Positions 10,874 through 24,479 of a DNA stretch of 64,000 bases are shown here, in pieces. The notes beneath the pieces were generated by a model that worked only from the letters and a program-made list of their open reading frames with translations, searched no databases and had not been told where the DNA came from. The position numbers were made by a program, and so were the translations under genes. How positions within the stretch are numbered: the first letter of the stretch is position 1; every line of letters starts with the position of its first letter. Source of the DNA: Stenopsyche tienmushanensis (Eukaryota > Arthropoda > Insecta > Trichoptera > Stenopsychidae); assembly GCA_008973525.1 (NCBI GenBank), contig WACJ01000069.1, positions 930,001-994,000 on the forward strand, in the 5' to 3' direction.

Positions 10874-13113
10874 GTAAGTGTGCACAGATTCAAGGGGGTC
10901 GGTTTACAGATAAGCGGTGATCAAAGAATGTTTCTCTTTTCTTTTGCGCCGCAAAAGAACCGCAGTCTGAGGTATGTGTTCAGTAAATAATGTCGTGATT
11001 TAATGTGCTTTGCTTTACAATAAGTGAAAGTTAACCACGTTTCTGCGGTAAATGGGTGGATATAATATTGCAATATAAACGTATATGTGCAGTGGGCAGG
11101 TCGGGAGCTTGGCGAATGGATGAAAGACGTACAAACGACGTCATAGAATGGTACTTGAGAGAAGCGAAGCAATCTTGGAAAGATTGGTAGTTAAATGTGT
11201 AGTTGAAATAGGATAAAAATGTATAGCGTACAACGAATGATATTGGCTCTGGATTTGAGGTGGTGGGATAATATTCTGTAAGATCATCCTGATATTTAAA
11301 TCTGCCGTTAACAATCACCATATATAAGCAGATACTGAGTAGTCTGCACTGGATAACCATTAAGCATCCTTTTACATTTGAGCTTAATTGCATTTAGATC
11401 AACATTTTATTTAGGCTCCTACAATCCACATAAGCTCAGTCTCATTACTTAATAGCCATGTCTTTTAGACTATTGTTAAGATGAGATTCAGTTAATTATC
11501 ACTTGCAAAATATTCATTGTAATATAACACTTTCATAGCTTATAAATGTAATTTAACAGAATGTCTACTCTAATCTTTGTTACTAAATTGAAATCAACTT
11601 AGATTAGAGAAAGCTACTCAGGTTTTAACAGAAGCTCATTATTTTAAATTAATTTAATTAACCAATTAAGAACATTTCAATAACATGCGTGCAAATGTTA
11701 ACGTGATCGAATATGTCAGTGAAAGTAAATGCAACCCTTCACCCTAGATGTGGGCCCACCCTTAATTATTACGAATAGAAATGGAATCCAATTATTCTGT
11801 ACAATGATTCATTTATCTCATATTTTTTAATTAGTGATCTTGACAGTTAAAAATATTAGGTGTTATTTTATCTATTATAAAGAAGATGGTTTGTATTGTA
11901 TTTTTAGTTGATGGCCAGTATGTTATTACAACTATGAAGTCACAAAGACTTGACACAAAGACAAAACGTTTTAGAAAACAATTTGACATAAACACATTAA
12001 CAGCAAGGTAAGAAAGGTTCGAAGGCTGCTCTGGTCGAGTAAAGAGGCCTATTGGAAACGCAACGGGAATTTCTAATATAAAAAAATGTTGAAACGCAAT
12101 TCATAAGCTCGTTTTTCACGGCGGTCGTAAAGCACACCAGTGCCAAAGGCAATAAAAGATGCCCTACACCGATCCCGGTGATTTATTCACTTCTGCGAGA
12201 ACAAACGGTGGAAACTGCTCCTCCAAGATCATTACGGTAGGAAGCCGGAGAGGAAGGAATCTCTATCTCATTAGGTATTAAATAAAAAAGATGTATGTCC
12301 TTGCTGATTGCGTGTGATCCCAACCAGGCGGTTTTCATTAAGAAATATTCATCCATTCTTCTTTTCGGCAATTTAACCTATTCTCCAATCGAGAGATATG
12401 GCTTTTGTCGGAACATAAAATCGAATCGCATTTACAAGCGAGCCGAACATGGTAACATTCATCCCTCTACGTACTTTTCTCCCCCATAAAATACTACATT
12501 ACCCTGAATGAAGCTTTGTATTGCAATACTTCCGAAAAAAACCCTTAACAGCAAAAAATTCAATAAAACACGTTAGAGTCGAACAAAGTTGCAATATTTT
12601 TTTTGCTTACTGATCATTCGATAGAGAGTTATGCCAACTCTATGGCAAAATGGCTTAATTCCTTGACTTTTATGGTAAAAGTTTGGATTCAAATTCAGAT
12701 CATGGTAAAATAAATAGACCGAGCCAATAAATTTGGGCGATCAGAAGAGTTACGTAAACATCCCACGAACGCAGATAAGGATCGGGAAATTAATTAATAA
12801 AGTCAAATTAATTTTAAGAAATAGTGCACAGCTAGAAGATTAGAGAAGCCGGTGGGAAGAACACGTCTTCCCATAATCCAGATTATTGATTTTGTTTTCT
12901 TTCCAGAGCATCCCTTGCTGCTGTTAATCCACACAACAATAAGTGTTTTCGATTGATTATAATGAGTATTAATTGATTTCTTCAAATTTTGTGGATTTTT
13001 AATTCATAAATATTGGTTAATGGAGTATGAACTTGCTTTCATACTTGTTGAAATCTCAACTTTCAATCACCGAAACGCTGATACTTTTAAAAAGATTTCA
13101 TAATCCTTCAATA
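10874..13113. other. Intergenic DNA, no gene seen
   Basis: Only short chance frames are present. Around 12835-12880 the sequence GTGGGAAGAACACGTCTTCCC loosely resembles the hairpin core of family D, but its flanks do not match that family. No other repeat was matched. Confidence 0.5.
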
Positions 13114-13117
13114 TTAA

Positions 13118-13664
13118 CCTTTTCGTTAGTGAGCAAATTTAAAATCGATGAAGTCGTTGTTGTCATAATCGCTTTACACCGATTACTTTCTGTTAGCTCC
13201 TAATCAGCGTAAGAAAATCTTCAATTCGAGGCAGTCAATTGTAAATGAACACTTGATAGTGAATACAAGACTACGTTAAATTTCTTTACATAAACAATGC
13301 ACAAAAAATCGATTCATTAGCTCCTCCTTTAGAAGGAAATGATAATTGAACAAAGACTCATTCAACACGCAGCGAAGAACGGCAAGCAGTTAAATAAACA
13401 AACACTCTCGATAACACACAATATTCTGTCATTTCTTTGCGTAAACAAATAACACACTTGAACTCGAAATCATTATTAGTCGATAAATTTGGGCTAACGA
13501 TCGATACAATCGTGCGATGCATGCGGGGAAGCTCTCCGTCTCAGTCTCCCGAACTGCTCCAAGTTCTCTCTGTCTCTGTCTGCCCTAGAGCTTCAATGCA
13601 CAAGAGTGCTCTTTCTGAATAGTGAAGGCCAAAACGGATATTTCCGTAAGTACTCCCATACAGG
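13118..13664 (+). mobile_element. TTAA-A family element, long form, complete
   Basis: The element is flanked on both sides by TTAA (13114-13117 and 13665-13668), the target duplication used by piggyBac-type transposases. The left end is CCTTTTCGTTAGTGAGCAAA; the right end read inverted is CCTGTATGGGAGTACTTACG. At 547 bp it has no coding capacity. Inside are two direct copies of the ATAAACACTGTCGATAGC type block, a TCGATAAATTTGGGCTAACG block, and pyrimidine-rich CTCTCTGTCTCTGTCTG tandem units. It is presumably a non-autonomous element moved in trans by a piggyBac-like transposase. Confidence 0.85.
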
Positions 13665-13668
13665 TTAA

Positions 13669-15480
13669 TAAACAGCGAAGAAGGTTTTAAGGTAATAGAT
13701 TTTAGATGTGCTAAAAGTAACATTTTTTTAAAGGTATCATTTAAATTTTTAACGATTTATCTGTGTAATTTCTTTTTATTATCAATTTGATTTTAAAATC
13801 AATTTGATTATTGTAATGGTGCTACCTTGTGTGTGAATACCATACAATTCATCATCATCATAGCAGTCACAAACACTGTAGAACTATGGGCTTCTTCAAT
13901 GTCCATTTTCAGAAAAGGGTTATATCCATTCTGTCTGTTTGATACGTTCACATCCTCATTCGCTCGATTTTGAAGGTAGCATAAACCCCGAGTTTCATTT
14001 GGATCGCTCACCCAATGGGTATCCTGGATGAATGTATCAAAGGGCGCTTTCGCAACCGTCTCGATAGGGAAGTGTGGGGATTTGTAAAGACTGAGCAGTT
14101 TTCCTCAGAAGACCATGGAAAGCTGTTCTAGACGACCTTGTTGATTTTACTGGAAAGTGCTTTCTGGAATGCAAAGAGTCCTCCTTTCCTCCTTTCCTAG
14201 CTAGGGCATTGCCGGGCTAGGCTGAAGACATTCGTGACGCTTAAGTGCATCTTGGATTCGCTCTTACACTAACTGAGGGTGTCTTCCCGTCCATGTGCAA
14301 CTTGCCCGAGACTTCGAGAATTCGAGACTGAACGATTTCCCTTTTCAGGTTATTGTTAGAAATACTGGTTTTGATTGAAAATCTTAATCATTTTTAAAAC
14401 ATTTGATATAATTCATGGATCGAAGATTGAGTTCGCTCGGTGTCATCATTCAAGATTGGTAGCCAATGCTTTACGATTGCTCCTCCCATAGAGTTGTATT
14501 AATCTGACATTGTTTCTTTTCTAAGCTGCCATCGTCATTAGAATTCATACATATTTATAGACACAAGATGGCGGCAGTTCAGAGAATATTTCGATTTACC
14601 GCCTACCCTATATGGGCAGGAAGAAAACATAAAATGATAACGCAACCGGCGGAATGATGAAGTGGTCTCGATCATTCCGTTTAGTGAACTCTAATTAGAT
14701 TAATATATCATATTAGGACAGTGATTACTTTATGGGTTTATGGTCCGGATTCGGCATGTGCTCATAACACGCTGTAAAATGTAAATTTAACTGCTAGTTT
14801 AATGAGTCTGAGTATGCAGGCGCGACAAACCGTCGGTATCTGATTTCACCATTAGCGAAAATCGATCTAAATTTTCGAAAACATGCTGTATGATAATTTA
14901 AAATATATTTATAAATCGAAAATCATGGAATGTCGTTTGTGAGCAGCTTGCTAATGGTTGTTCTTTTTTCATGGGGTTCATACACCCTTCAAAGTTTTCA
15001 ACGTCATGGAATTTGATTAAATTCAAATCAATCTTTAAAGTCGTCTATTGGAACATTTTGGAAAATGAGAATATAATGATCACACAAGGGGCGTTGGATT
15101 TTATGAATCATTTGCCATTATATATGCAATCTATCCGACAGGCTTGATATGAAATGCATGCATAAATTCTAATAAATCAAAATTTCAATTTTCGTCATGG
15201 GATATTGAAAAACAAAGAGTATACATTTTATAAATATATACAAATTCATCATTCATTTTTGACTAAGATATTTTAGAAAAATTAAAGGTCAAATATCACG
15301 ATTTATCAACGTATACTTCCAATAATTCAATACATTTTCATTCAATTCCCATTGAATTATTTTAGTTTAAATGTATAGAAGTGGGTCCATTAATACGAAT
15401 GTATTATGATCTTTGACAGTCAATGCGGATAAAATTATGATCCAAGTAAGTTCATGCTTTTTTGCTATCCACTCATCGAA
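13669..15480. other. Intergenic DNA, no gene seen
   Basis: No supported gene. The stretch 14040-14340 is somewhat G+C-richer and contains the direct repeat CTCCTTTCCTCCTTTCCTAG. Its nature is unknown. Confidence 0.5.
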
Positions 15481-15571
15481 GTCATCAATGGATCACAATA
15501 GCGATCGTTGTTTGTAGTCCTCGTTAGTTTCATAATCAATGATATATCGTTGCTTAGTATCCAGAGGGTAA
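15481..15571 (+). repeat. Dispersed ~90-bp repeat (family E), copy 2
   Basis: This matches 1461-1547: GTCATCAATGGATCACAATA, then TGTAGTCCTCGTTAGTTTC, then GATATATCGTTGCTTAG. Small substitutions separate the copies. No terminal repeats or target duplications are visible. Confidence 0.75.
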
Positions 15572-16893
15572 ATCTTCTACTAACACTATTAAGATTTATA
15601 TATATCAAAACTCTTTGATACTGATAATGATTGTTTAATAAATAAATTATTGCATGATTTTCAATTTAAATCATTTATATTTCAAAATTCCTATACAAAT
15701 TGTTCGGGGCTTAAATTCTTCATAGTAGCTTGCGGCAATTTTTTGATAAATCTCTACGAATTGACCATGAATCATAGCGCACCCTTTGTTTGGGGTGTAT
15801 AAATCTAGGAGAGCAGCCATTTTTAATTAAGGGTTACAACGCACCACGAAAGCATCGCACAGCTGATCCATTACGGTCTTACCGCGCCCATGAAGCAATC
15901 TCGGACACTTACTCCGGGACAACTTTTGTAATATGCCATCATCCGGGGATGTCAAAGGGTTCACGGATCCGATCCTGTCCGATCTTACCAAGACTTCACA
16001 CTCGGGGCAATTATGCTCGTTGTTTATGCGATCTGCTTAATGGCCCAACGTCCAAGATGGTCCCCATTCGGAAGGCGGCCTTCGGTAGTTTAGCTGCCCA
16101 CGATCTGATAGAGCGCTCTCCGAATTATGTGCTATAATTTTATAATTACTTTTATGTAACAATAAAGCGGGAACAAGTTTTTAATTAACGCGTTGCGGAG
16201 CACGCCATAAATTATGGCGCTACCGCAGATTATTTATGAATAGTCGGAACAAATGGTATTCGACGCGGCCGTTTTGTCCGACTTTCCAGGTGATTATTAA
16301 AATGGCCGCTATATAAAAAAAATGACTCGGATTGAATGGAAGAACGTTATATGATGCAATTAGGAACTTGTCGCGTCAACGATCTGCTTTGGACGATTCG
16401 TTTAACGACGGGGGCGCGCATATCGTCGTCGCCCGTTAACAATGTGTTGATTTGAAAGGGAAAACGCCTTGGTGCGTTGTAATTAAAATGCCCCCATTCG
16501 TATCATTCGGGCACGCTTAATAATGCACAGATTGTCTTTCAACACACACGAGGGTCCATTGAAGAGCTTGGAGCTCTAACTTCAGGTAGTGATTCATCTA
16601 CTTTTGTTTATTTTCAAGAATACATTTTTGTGCAGAATTTTGCCAATGATTCCTTTACATGTTGTGTAATAGTAAAATCACTATAGGACACCGCGCATAT
16701 AGAAGGTCAGATCCTGAAGACGTTAAATGTTTAGGATTGGGATGGGGTCCATAAAAAAGTTGTTAAAGAGTGGGTCCATGAAAAAAAATGTTTTAGAGGG
16801 ACGAAGTACACAAGTATAAGAATTATCAAAAAATCACCTCTTCATACGCTCGATATTAAATTATTGTAACGTTGAAAAACTCTAATTACAACA
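15572..16893. other. Intergenic DNA with balanced-composition stretch
   Basis: About 15780-16560 has balanced composition, no matched repeat and several palindromic or A+T-cored motifs (CCATAAATTATGG, GGTGATTATTAAAATGGCC, TTTTTAATTAACGCG). A plus-strand frame at 15790-16137 (115 codons) is open, but I recognise no domain and no splice sites that would make it convincing. The stretch may be conserved non-coding DNA or an unknown gene fragment. Confidence 0.4.
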
Positions 16894-16897
16894 TTAA

Positions 16898-17330
16898 CCC
16901 CTAAAGGAGTACTATCCCAGGACCTGGGATATTGAGCTCGGAGACAGAGACATAAAGAGAACGTAGCGCATTTCGGGAGACAGAGAGGGAGAGCTTCCCC
17001 GCGTATATCGCACGTTTGTATAGATCGTTAGCCCAAATTTATCGACTAATAATGATTTCGATTTCAAGTGTGTTATTTGTTTACGCAAAGAAATTACCGA
17101 ATATTTTATGCTATCGACAGTGTTTATTTATTTAATTGCTGCTTGTTGAATGAATCTTTGTTCAATAATCATTTTCTTCTAAAACAGGAGCAAATTAATC
17201 GATTTTTTGTACATTGTGTAAAGAAATGATATGATCTTGTATGCTATCAACAGTGTTTATTTACAATTGACTCTATCTTGGATTGAAGATTGTCTTACGC
17301 TAAAGTAATAGATGTAAAACGATTGAACGA
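16898..17330 (-). mobile_element. TTAA-A family element, long form, minus orientation, one end decayed
   Basis: TTAA at 16894-16897 precedes the end CCCCTAAAGGAGTACTATCC, the same end as the right termini at 23632 and 42690. Inward come purine-rich GAGACAGAGA units, CCCAAATTTATCGACTAATA and CTATCGACAGTGTTTATTTA twice. The match to the family runs to about 17330, with a ~15-bp internal deletion after TTGTCTTACGCT. The other terminus is unrecognisable. Confidence 0.8.
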
Positions 17331-17359
17331 ACACTTCTATAGGCACGGTAGGGCAAATT

Positions 17360-17610
17360 ATCCGAAAGTCACGAAAAATGAAACGTTTTATTTTCTCTGT
17401 TTCCAGAAAAAAGTAAAAAAATAGGGAGAATCATTTGTAGTTTCTCAGTTTTCATCGTATATATCATAAACATGTTATGCGCATTCGCTGCGCCGCCTCT
17501 ACTGTATCTATACGTTGCATAAAGCTAACACTAGACCAGTGGCTTGCTTATTTTATTATATATTACACAAACATAGCTTCATATTTTAGCTAATAATTTA
17601 TGTTAATAAA
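17360..17610 (-). repeat. Dispersed repeat family B, copy 1
   Basis: Read on the minus strand this resembles 50003-50245. Shared blocks are TGTTTGTGTAATATATAATAAAATAAGCAA (with one change at 50.0 kb), CACTGGTC(T/C)AG, GTAGAGGC(G/A)GCGC and AAACTACAAA. A shorter relic of the same repeat lies at about 25490-25560. The class is unknown. Confidence 0.65.
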
Positions 17611-20600
17611 TGGAATGAGTTTTTGTTGAATAAAATATTTTTTTTACGACTATTTTTAATATACATAAATCTGTAATTCCTGCCAAAATGCATTCTGTTT
17701 GAAAATTTTTATTAGGGTTAGACGAAAACCGTAATCGAATGAAAATCATCAAGAAATCAGAATCCCTACTTGGGATGTATATGTATAATAAATTCGATTG
17801 AATTACTTCTACAATGGGGTAGGTTTATATATTAGTATATCTGAAAATAAATTGACTGCTGGTCTTATAAGGACATTTTTTAGATTTTAAATTTAGTTAA
17901 AATAATACTTGGTCAAATTTTGCTAAATTTCTATAGACAAAGGGCGTAGAATTGCATGAAGAACAGACAGACATACATTATGTTTTTCTAAATATATAAG
18001 TTTTAATTTTAGTTGTGTATTTATATAATTATTTCAAATTTATTAACAGGGACTTCATGCTATCAATATTATTACATAAATGTATAATATAACTGGGAAG
18101 CAATCCCAATTTTTGATTGCATTTGTACTACCTGAAATTGGAATTGCATTATATTTACATTTTACATTGCGTGCTATGGTCATATAATTATTTTTTATCA
18201 TGAATACAAACAATTCCCGATGGAAATAGTTTGATGGAATTGAAGGCGATTTACATCGATTCATAAAATTTGGTCCATTGATTGTTTACAGACATGGAAA
18301 CAAAAACATCATACAAACAATCAATATTTTTCGAAGGCTCAAGTAATATTAATGGAAAATCGAAGCGATATTTATTAGAGTTGAACGAGTTAAATATATT
18401 TTTAATGTTGGTGAACTCCTATTTTTCCATATTGTATAACAAGCTCTATTTGATAATTCATCTCGCGAAATTCAATATACATTTTCAAGCAAGCCTCAAT
18501 ATGTTTTTTTCCCTTCGATCGATTTCCTAAGAAGCTTGGGCCTGTTTTTGGCATCAAGACTTCAAACTATCCCAATCATTCCTCAATTTGATCTCGCTTA
18601 GCGTTGCTCATGTACCTATCTCCGTATAATAGAACATTACGTCCCACATGTGGATCTTAATGGACTTTTTATTGCAGCGTTTCGGATTTCATCATATGCA
18701 AAATCGATATTGGGATAATTTTTAATGTGTTTTTCATTATCCCGCAGCGTGAATCGGGAGGGCGAAGATGGCAGCGTCATAAAACAGCAGTTGTGGTTTT
18801 GACTCCCGCGCCGGAAATGTGGTAGATGGCCACATTTCAAAAACATGAGCACCACATACGATAAACAGCTCTCGGTGATCTCATTCGTGTGTTTATACTA
18901 TTGGAATAATTCTGAAAAAATATATTCATGCCTAAATTTACGCGATAAAAATATTTGAAGCTCATATTTGGGGACAAATTATTAGCAATCAATGTTGAAA
19001 TGCATTTCTAACACCTTTTTAAGCGATATAATGTATTAAACGCGTAAATAAAGCTTGAGGCTTCTTCAATAGATATTTCACAGGATAAAAATTGTAGTCA
19101 TTAATTCAATCCAAATGGAACTTTATACATCCTAGCTAAAATGGTTGTATGTAAGTAAAAAGGTTGTAATAAATTTGCCGCTCACATTCTCGAAGATCAA
19201 ATTTATTTTTGTCTTATTAATGTACTTTGACTCGGTACATAGCGATCAAACTTTCTTGAGAAAGTTGAAGGTTTAATTAAAATTTATTGAATAGTTGGAC
19301 CGAGTCTCGGTTACTAGGAGTCGCTCGTTCGTTATAGGCGATGCATTTTCAGATTGATGCATCGAATGGCTCCGTTATTACGCCATCATATAAAATATGT
19401 GATCAATTAGGAAATTGTAACAAGTTTTAACGATCCTCGCGGTTCAAATCACAAGGGGCTATAAATCAGGCCATGGGGTTGAGTCTGTGTCCTTAGTATG
19501 GACTACACAGGCTTTGCTGTAATAAAACATAACTGCCCTATAGCATTTTTTATGCCGACCTGTATTGATTTCCTGTCTAGAGTTGGACAGGCGAGGGTAA
19601 CACGTTTTTTATGGTCTCCTTGTCTTCAATGCCCCGACGAGGGCAGATGCCTCATTTTTATACATTTACTGAACCGTAGGTTTTACGAATCAGTATTATA
19701 TGGCTTTTGACATGTATATGTCGTTTATATTTTCGCAACACGGTTTCCTTACGCTCACTTCGGCATGAAAATTCAGTTTAGTCCGCAAGCGAGAAAGCCT
19801 TACTTTCGCAATTTTTAAGGGCGGCGTATGAAAAATGGCCCTTCAAAATAAAATAAATAAAAAGACGCCCTTTACTTGCGAGGCGAGCGTTAAAATGTCG
19901 CTAGAAGCGCGTGAAAATATTGACAATATATTTTCGCATTAATTTTCCCATATTGTTTTTCTTTAATAATAAAAATGATGTCGATTTTCATGTATTATGT
20001 GAGCTTGAAATTTTTAAGAAAGATAGAGTTTTATACGTTCAAATTTTGTTCACCCTTTAACAATCAATTCTTCCCCTGTCCATCTTATAGCTATCAAGTA
20101 TAATTACACGAAAAACATTATCCGTTTGCATTTTACAACTACAAAAACTATCATTAACGTCTATTTGAAGAAAATTTTGTGTATAATCGAAATCTAATAT
20201 CATAAATCCTTATTTATCTATTTTAATAGCTAAATTCTTTTAAGGGTAGATCGTTTAAATTTTAACCGCATTGATTTTCAAAACGTTGACGATTGATTTC
20301 ACTTATTTATATGATAATTTGAACCCATTCAGGCGATTTGTATGTCTATAAATTTGAGTCTATATATGATTTTTTTAGTATGTATTTACAATTATGCTAC
20401 TAAATTGTATGTATTTTAAATTGTTAAAGATCGGATAAATTGTACTAAAACTAGTCTTTCTTAGTGTATTTTTGTTTTATTATGTGGATTGTTTTGCGCG
20501 AAATCTTTAATTATCGCGTAAAGATGTTTACAAATTTCATTACGCGTACCATATACTTTTTAGAATGTTTTTCAGTTAAAAATATAAACATGGACATTTT

Positions 20601-23115
20601 TATCAGTTAGTTAATTTATTTGGAATTAACTCTTCTAAATGTTGAATGTAAAAGGAGTTTTCTACTTGGTAGTCCTTCTTGTCACCATTTGTGCGCAGAA
20701 TTTGTTTGATTGTTCTCGTCTAATAATACTTTAATAATTATTCTATACTGGGGAGTACCCGGCATGCGTTGTAATCCCACACATGCAATGTAAAAACCTT
20801 TTCGAGTACACATCCAATAACTCTCCAAAGTTTCATTGCAATCGGATGAACGATATAAGAATGTATACCAAGCAAACCCCTTGTTCCGCGACATACATTC
20901 ATTTTTACATATATAGATAATTTTGATAATTGTCTAGTTAAATCAACATTACTAGATAATATCGTTATCAACCCAAATTCCAGCGTGCAATCTTTAGTTA
21001 TTATTATATATTTTGTTTAGGTTATATCTTCCTTTATATTTGCTATGTACTTATACTGAGACAATCAGATTTCAGATTTTTTTCAGATGTAAGAACACTT
21101 TCTCTGAAACACTGAAATTCGATCGCAAATACGCGATTGTACTTCTCAAAAGGTAACATATAAATAATAAAGAGCAAGGACCTAATATGCCATCTTGTTA
21201 GTATATAGGATGAAATTGCTTTCAGTTAAATGTGTTCATCTTCTATTGAAATTCTGAAATAATATATTATGTATTTTAAGCTTAAATGCCATAGTTTCAG
21301 AAATATGTCACCCATTGATGATATATTAAGCCATTATTAATATGGTGAAATGTTTGGAGCTATGTATGAAAATATATGAAATTACAAGCAGCAGATTATA
21401 TTTAAAATGATGCGAAATTTTATGATTTTTGGGTTATTTTCTGGATTGTGTGGTGACTTTATAAGCAATAAATAATTGTGAATATATTAAAGGACAAGTA
21501 CAAAGTAAGGAATATGTATGATAAAAAAATGATGTATGTTTTAGATGTTGTTCTAAGGAACACAAGGTTCAAAATGGCGGCAGAGCTCATATGGCCATAC
21601 GTATGAAAGATTGATGAAGATCGTAATAGAATGGTATCATCAGCATGATGGCGGTTTTGGCTTTTATTATACATAAGATGTATCGGTTTTCCATAAGAAG
21701 TTAATTAGGAGCTTCAACTGTATCAGCTGTTGGTATTATAATCTACATACAAGATCACTTATAGTCACTTAAAATTCATGACAAATTTTCGGCGTAATGA
21801 ACCAAATTCATTAATTAGCCCCGACATATTAATAGCACCTTAAAAGCGAGCCTCCTCAAAATTTTATATCAATCCCAACGCGTGCTCCTGATTGATGGTC
21901 GCCATAATAGTTCGCTAATTAAATCGTTACTTTTAATTATTTAATTAAATCGGACATCGAAGCTATTTTTATTGCATATTATTTTATTGCATGAGAAATG
22001 TTTGTTTTTCACGTATTATCAGCCGAATTTACATAACCAGTAAGCATAACTAATCTCGTAATAATAACGCGGATGAATAAAAAGCCAGCGAGATGAATCT
22101 ATCGGGTCCGTCTATAAATAATGGTCCAGAACCGGTATCATACGTTTATGGGAGTCAAAATACAAAAAAGGCGTACACACATAAACATATGTGGATTGTC
22201 AAAAACTTCAACGTTTATATCCATTATATTTCATTAAGTATACGATCGCATTGTTGTAGTTTATGAAATAATACTTCGGTCGTAATTTATTTCTTAATTT
22301 TTTCAATGGAATCCTAGCCGAGGCAGTCATATTTTAATTATTTTATTGGATGCTTCGAGTATACATTTAAAAATTGATATCATGCACCAAATAGAAGATA
22401 GACCCGGATGCTGCAACATCGAAAATATAACATATTAATATCGTCATCATTATATTCATTTGTAAGTCGAGATCAGTTCATTGGACAACAACCTCATCAA
22501 TATCTGCACAAGAACAAAAACAGCAGTTATGTCATTATTTATATATGCATTTTAATTTGGAAGAAATTTTTAGGGATATTGAAAATTAATCAAATCTGAG
22601 TATACTTGAACTTTTTTGTGCGATAGATGCGCTCTACAAAAATTCGCACAAAAAAAGTTATGACTTCCATAGATAAAATGGAAGTTGCGTCCCAACATTT
22701 TAAGGATGTCTGGATCTGGCATCTCTAATTCCATACACCCACTAGAAAAATAATAATTATTTTAATTACAAATCATCGCTAAATGATAATTTTATTGCGA
22801 TTTTCGATTTGATTCAAAATCACTTTTCTTCTAAAAAAATAGTAGTCACAGTGTCAATATAATTCTTAATTAGTAAAGATATTGCTATAGTCCCTATTTA
22901 AAAAAAAATACTTTCACAAAATGGCGACTATTTAAAAACATTTTTTGCTTTTATTTTTTTTAAAATAGTTAAAATTTATATTTTGACATATATCTGGTAG
23001 AAACAATAGAAGGATATATAGAAAAGGTTTGTACCTAATCTGCAGTAAATAAATTAATTAGAACTTGAGATATCACGTCAACCGTGTTGAAAACAGTAGT
23101 TTCGAGAAAATGCGT
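17611..23115. other. Gene-free intergenic DNA
   Basis: No gene is supported across 5.5 kb. A relic of the TTAA-A terminus (CTGAAATTCGATCGCAAATACGCGATTG, ending TTCTCAAAAGG) is at about 21085-21151. About 19180-19920 and 21780-22330 are of balanced composition, without matched repeats. Around 22610-22730 the sequence loosely resembles the region just upstream of family C at 59.3-59.45 kb. Confidence 0.5.
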
Positions 23116-23119
23116 TTAA

Positions 23120-23632
23120 CCTTTTGAGGAGTGAGCAAATTTAAAATCGATGAAATCGTTGATGCCATAATCGCTATACACCGATTACTTTCTGTCAGCT
23201 CCTATCGGCGTAAGACAATCTTCAATTCGAGGCAGAGTCAATTGTAAATAAGCACTGTTGATAGCAAGCAAGACCACGTCATTTTTTTCATAAACAATAC
23301 TCAAGAAATCGATTCGTTTGCTTCTTCTTTAGAAGCAAATTAAATAAATAATAAGCAATTAAATAAATAAACACTGTCAATAGCATACAATCTACGGTAA
23401 TTTTTTTGCGTAAAAAAATAACAAACTTGAAATCGAAATCAGTATTAGTCGATAAATTTGCGCTAATGATATATACAATCGTGCGATTTATACGGGGAAG
23501 CTCTCCATCTGTCTCCCGAGCAGCGCTACGTTCTCTATCTGTCTCTGTCTGTTTCCGAGCTCAATGTGCAAGAGTGCTCTTTCTGAATAGTAGAAGGGTG
23601 TCCCAGGCCCTGGGATAGTACTCCTTTAGGGG
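23120..23632 (+). mobile_element. TTAA-A family element, long form, near-complete
   Basis: TTAA at 23116-23119 is followed by CCTTTTGAGGAGTGAGCAAA. The right end is GGGATAGTACTCCTTTAGGGG at 23632, whose inverse (CCCCTAAAGGAGTACTATCC) pairs imperfectly with the left end. TTTTAA follows, so the right TTAA is displaced by two T residues or mutated. The 513-bp interior is collinear with 13118-13664 and 42142-42690. It is inserted in GAGAAAATGCGTTTAA, a motif shared with other repeats in the window. Confidence 0.85.
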
Positions 23633-23649
23633 TTTTAAATATTTAATTC

Positions 23650-24090
23650 TGGTAAAACCAGCTTAGTTGCCGCCTCCCAAAAATAGCTCCGCAAGTAATT
23701 GGAATTTTATTTGAAGGATATTTTTTTTAAAGTCAAAACATTAAAAAAATGCAAAAAAAACAAAATAGATTTTTTTTAAATTCTAGATTAGAAAGGGTGT
23801 GGTCGTAATTCAGTGATAGCAGATGCAACATGATTTAAGCAGTCCAAAATTGTAGTTTTTTTTCTAATTTTCAGTTAGATGATTTATTTTATATTTTATC
23901 CAAAATATCTCGATACGTATTCTTTATGAAATAAAAAAATCCGCACAGCTTTGAAATCGCACAAAAAGAGGTTTGAGTGTATTTCGTATTTCTAAGAAGA
24001 CCTAATGTTGGAATTAATCTTTTTTTATGCGAATGGCGTGTTGCAGACGATTTACAAAAAAAATAACAAAAATAGAACAATATTTAGTCG
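23650..24090 (+). repeat. Dispersed repeat family C, copy 1
   Basis: This is collinear with 59455-59860. Both have AGTTGCCGC, CCGCAAG, GTGTGGTCGTAATT (GCGTGGTCGTAATT in the other), TAGCAGATGCAA, GATGATTTATT and AAATCG(C/T)..CAAAAAGAGG/AAGGAAG. The repeat is non-coding, with many A and T runs. No terminal repeats were seen, so the class is unknown. Confidence 0.65.
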
Positions 24091-24479
24091 TAGATTGATT
24101 GGAATAATTTTATAAGACATAAGTAAGATGTTCAAATGGTAATATTTTTAATAATCCATGCTATTTTAGTACCAAGGGATGATTTATTCTATAAGATCGG
24201 ACATGTTCGACGGCTCTTAATAACCACTACGTGTACACACATAACATGCAATTTATTATGTTTCTTTGTATGAAAGGTACATTTTTAATTAATTAGAACA
24301 ACATTAAAATTTTATATTACAGCGAGGGCGCTTTTGCAGGCAAAATTCCTGGGCCGCTCCTTGCTCCTACGTGTTTTTTTTTAAACGGCTGAGCTCGCGC
24401 GTAGGCTTATTCTTATGTCGAACCGCGATGAAGCCGAGCGGTAGGATGGAGCTCTTCGAGTTCTAACGAAAACTCTCCA

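Noticed and set aside
12835..12880. GTGGGAAGAACACGTCTTCCC as a family D copy
   Set aside because: Only the hairpin-like core resembles family D; the flanking blocks (CCAAGGCTA, TGGCGAATTAAATC) are absent.
15790..16137. 115-codon plus-strand frame
   Set aside because: No domain recognised and no convincing start or splice sites. It is mentioned only within the balanced-composition stretch.
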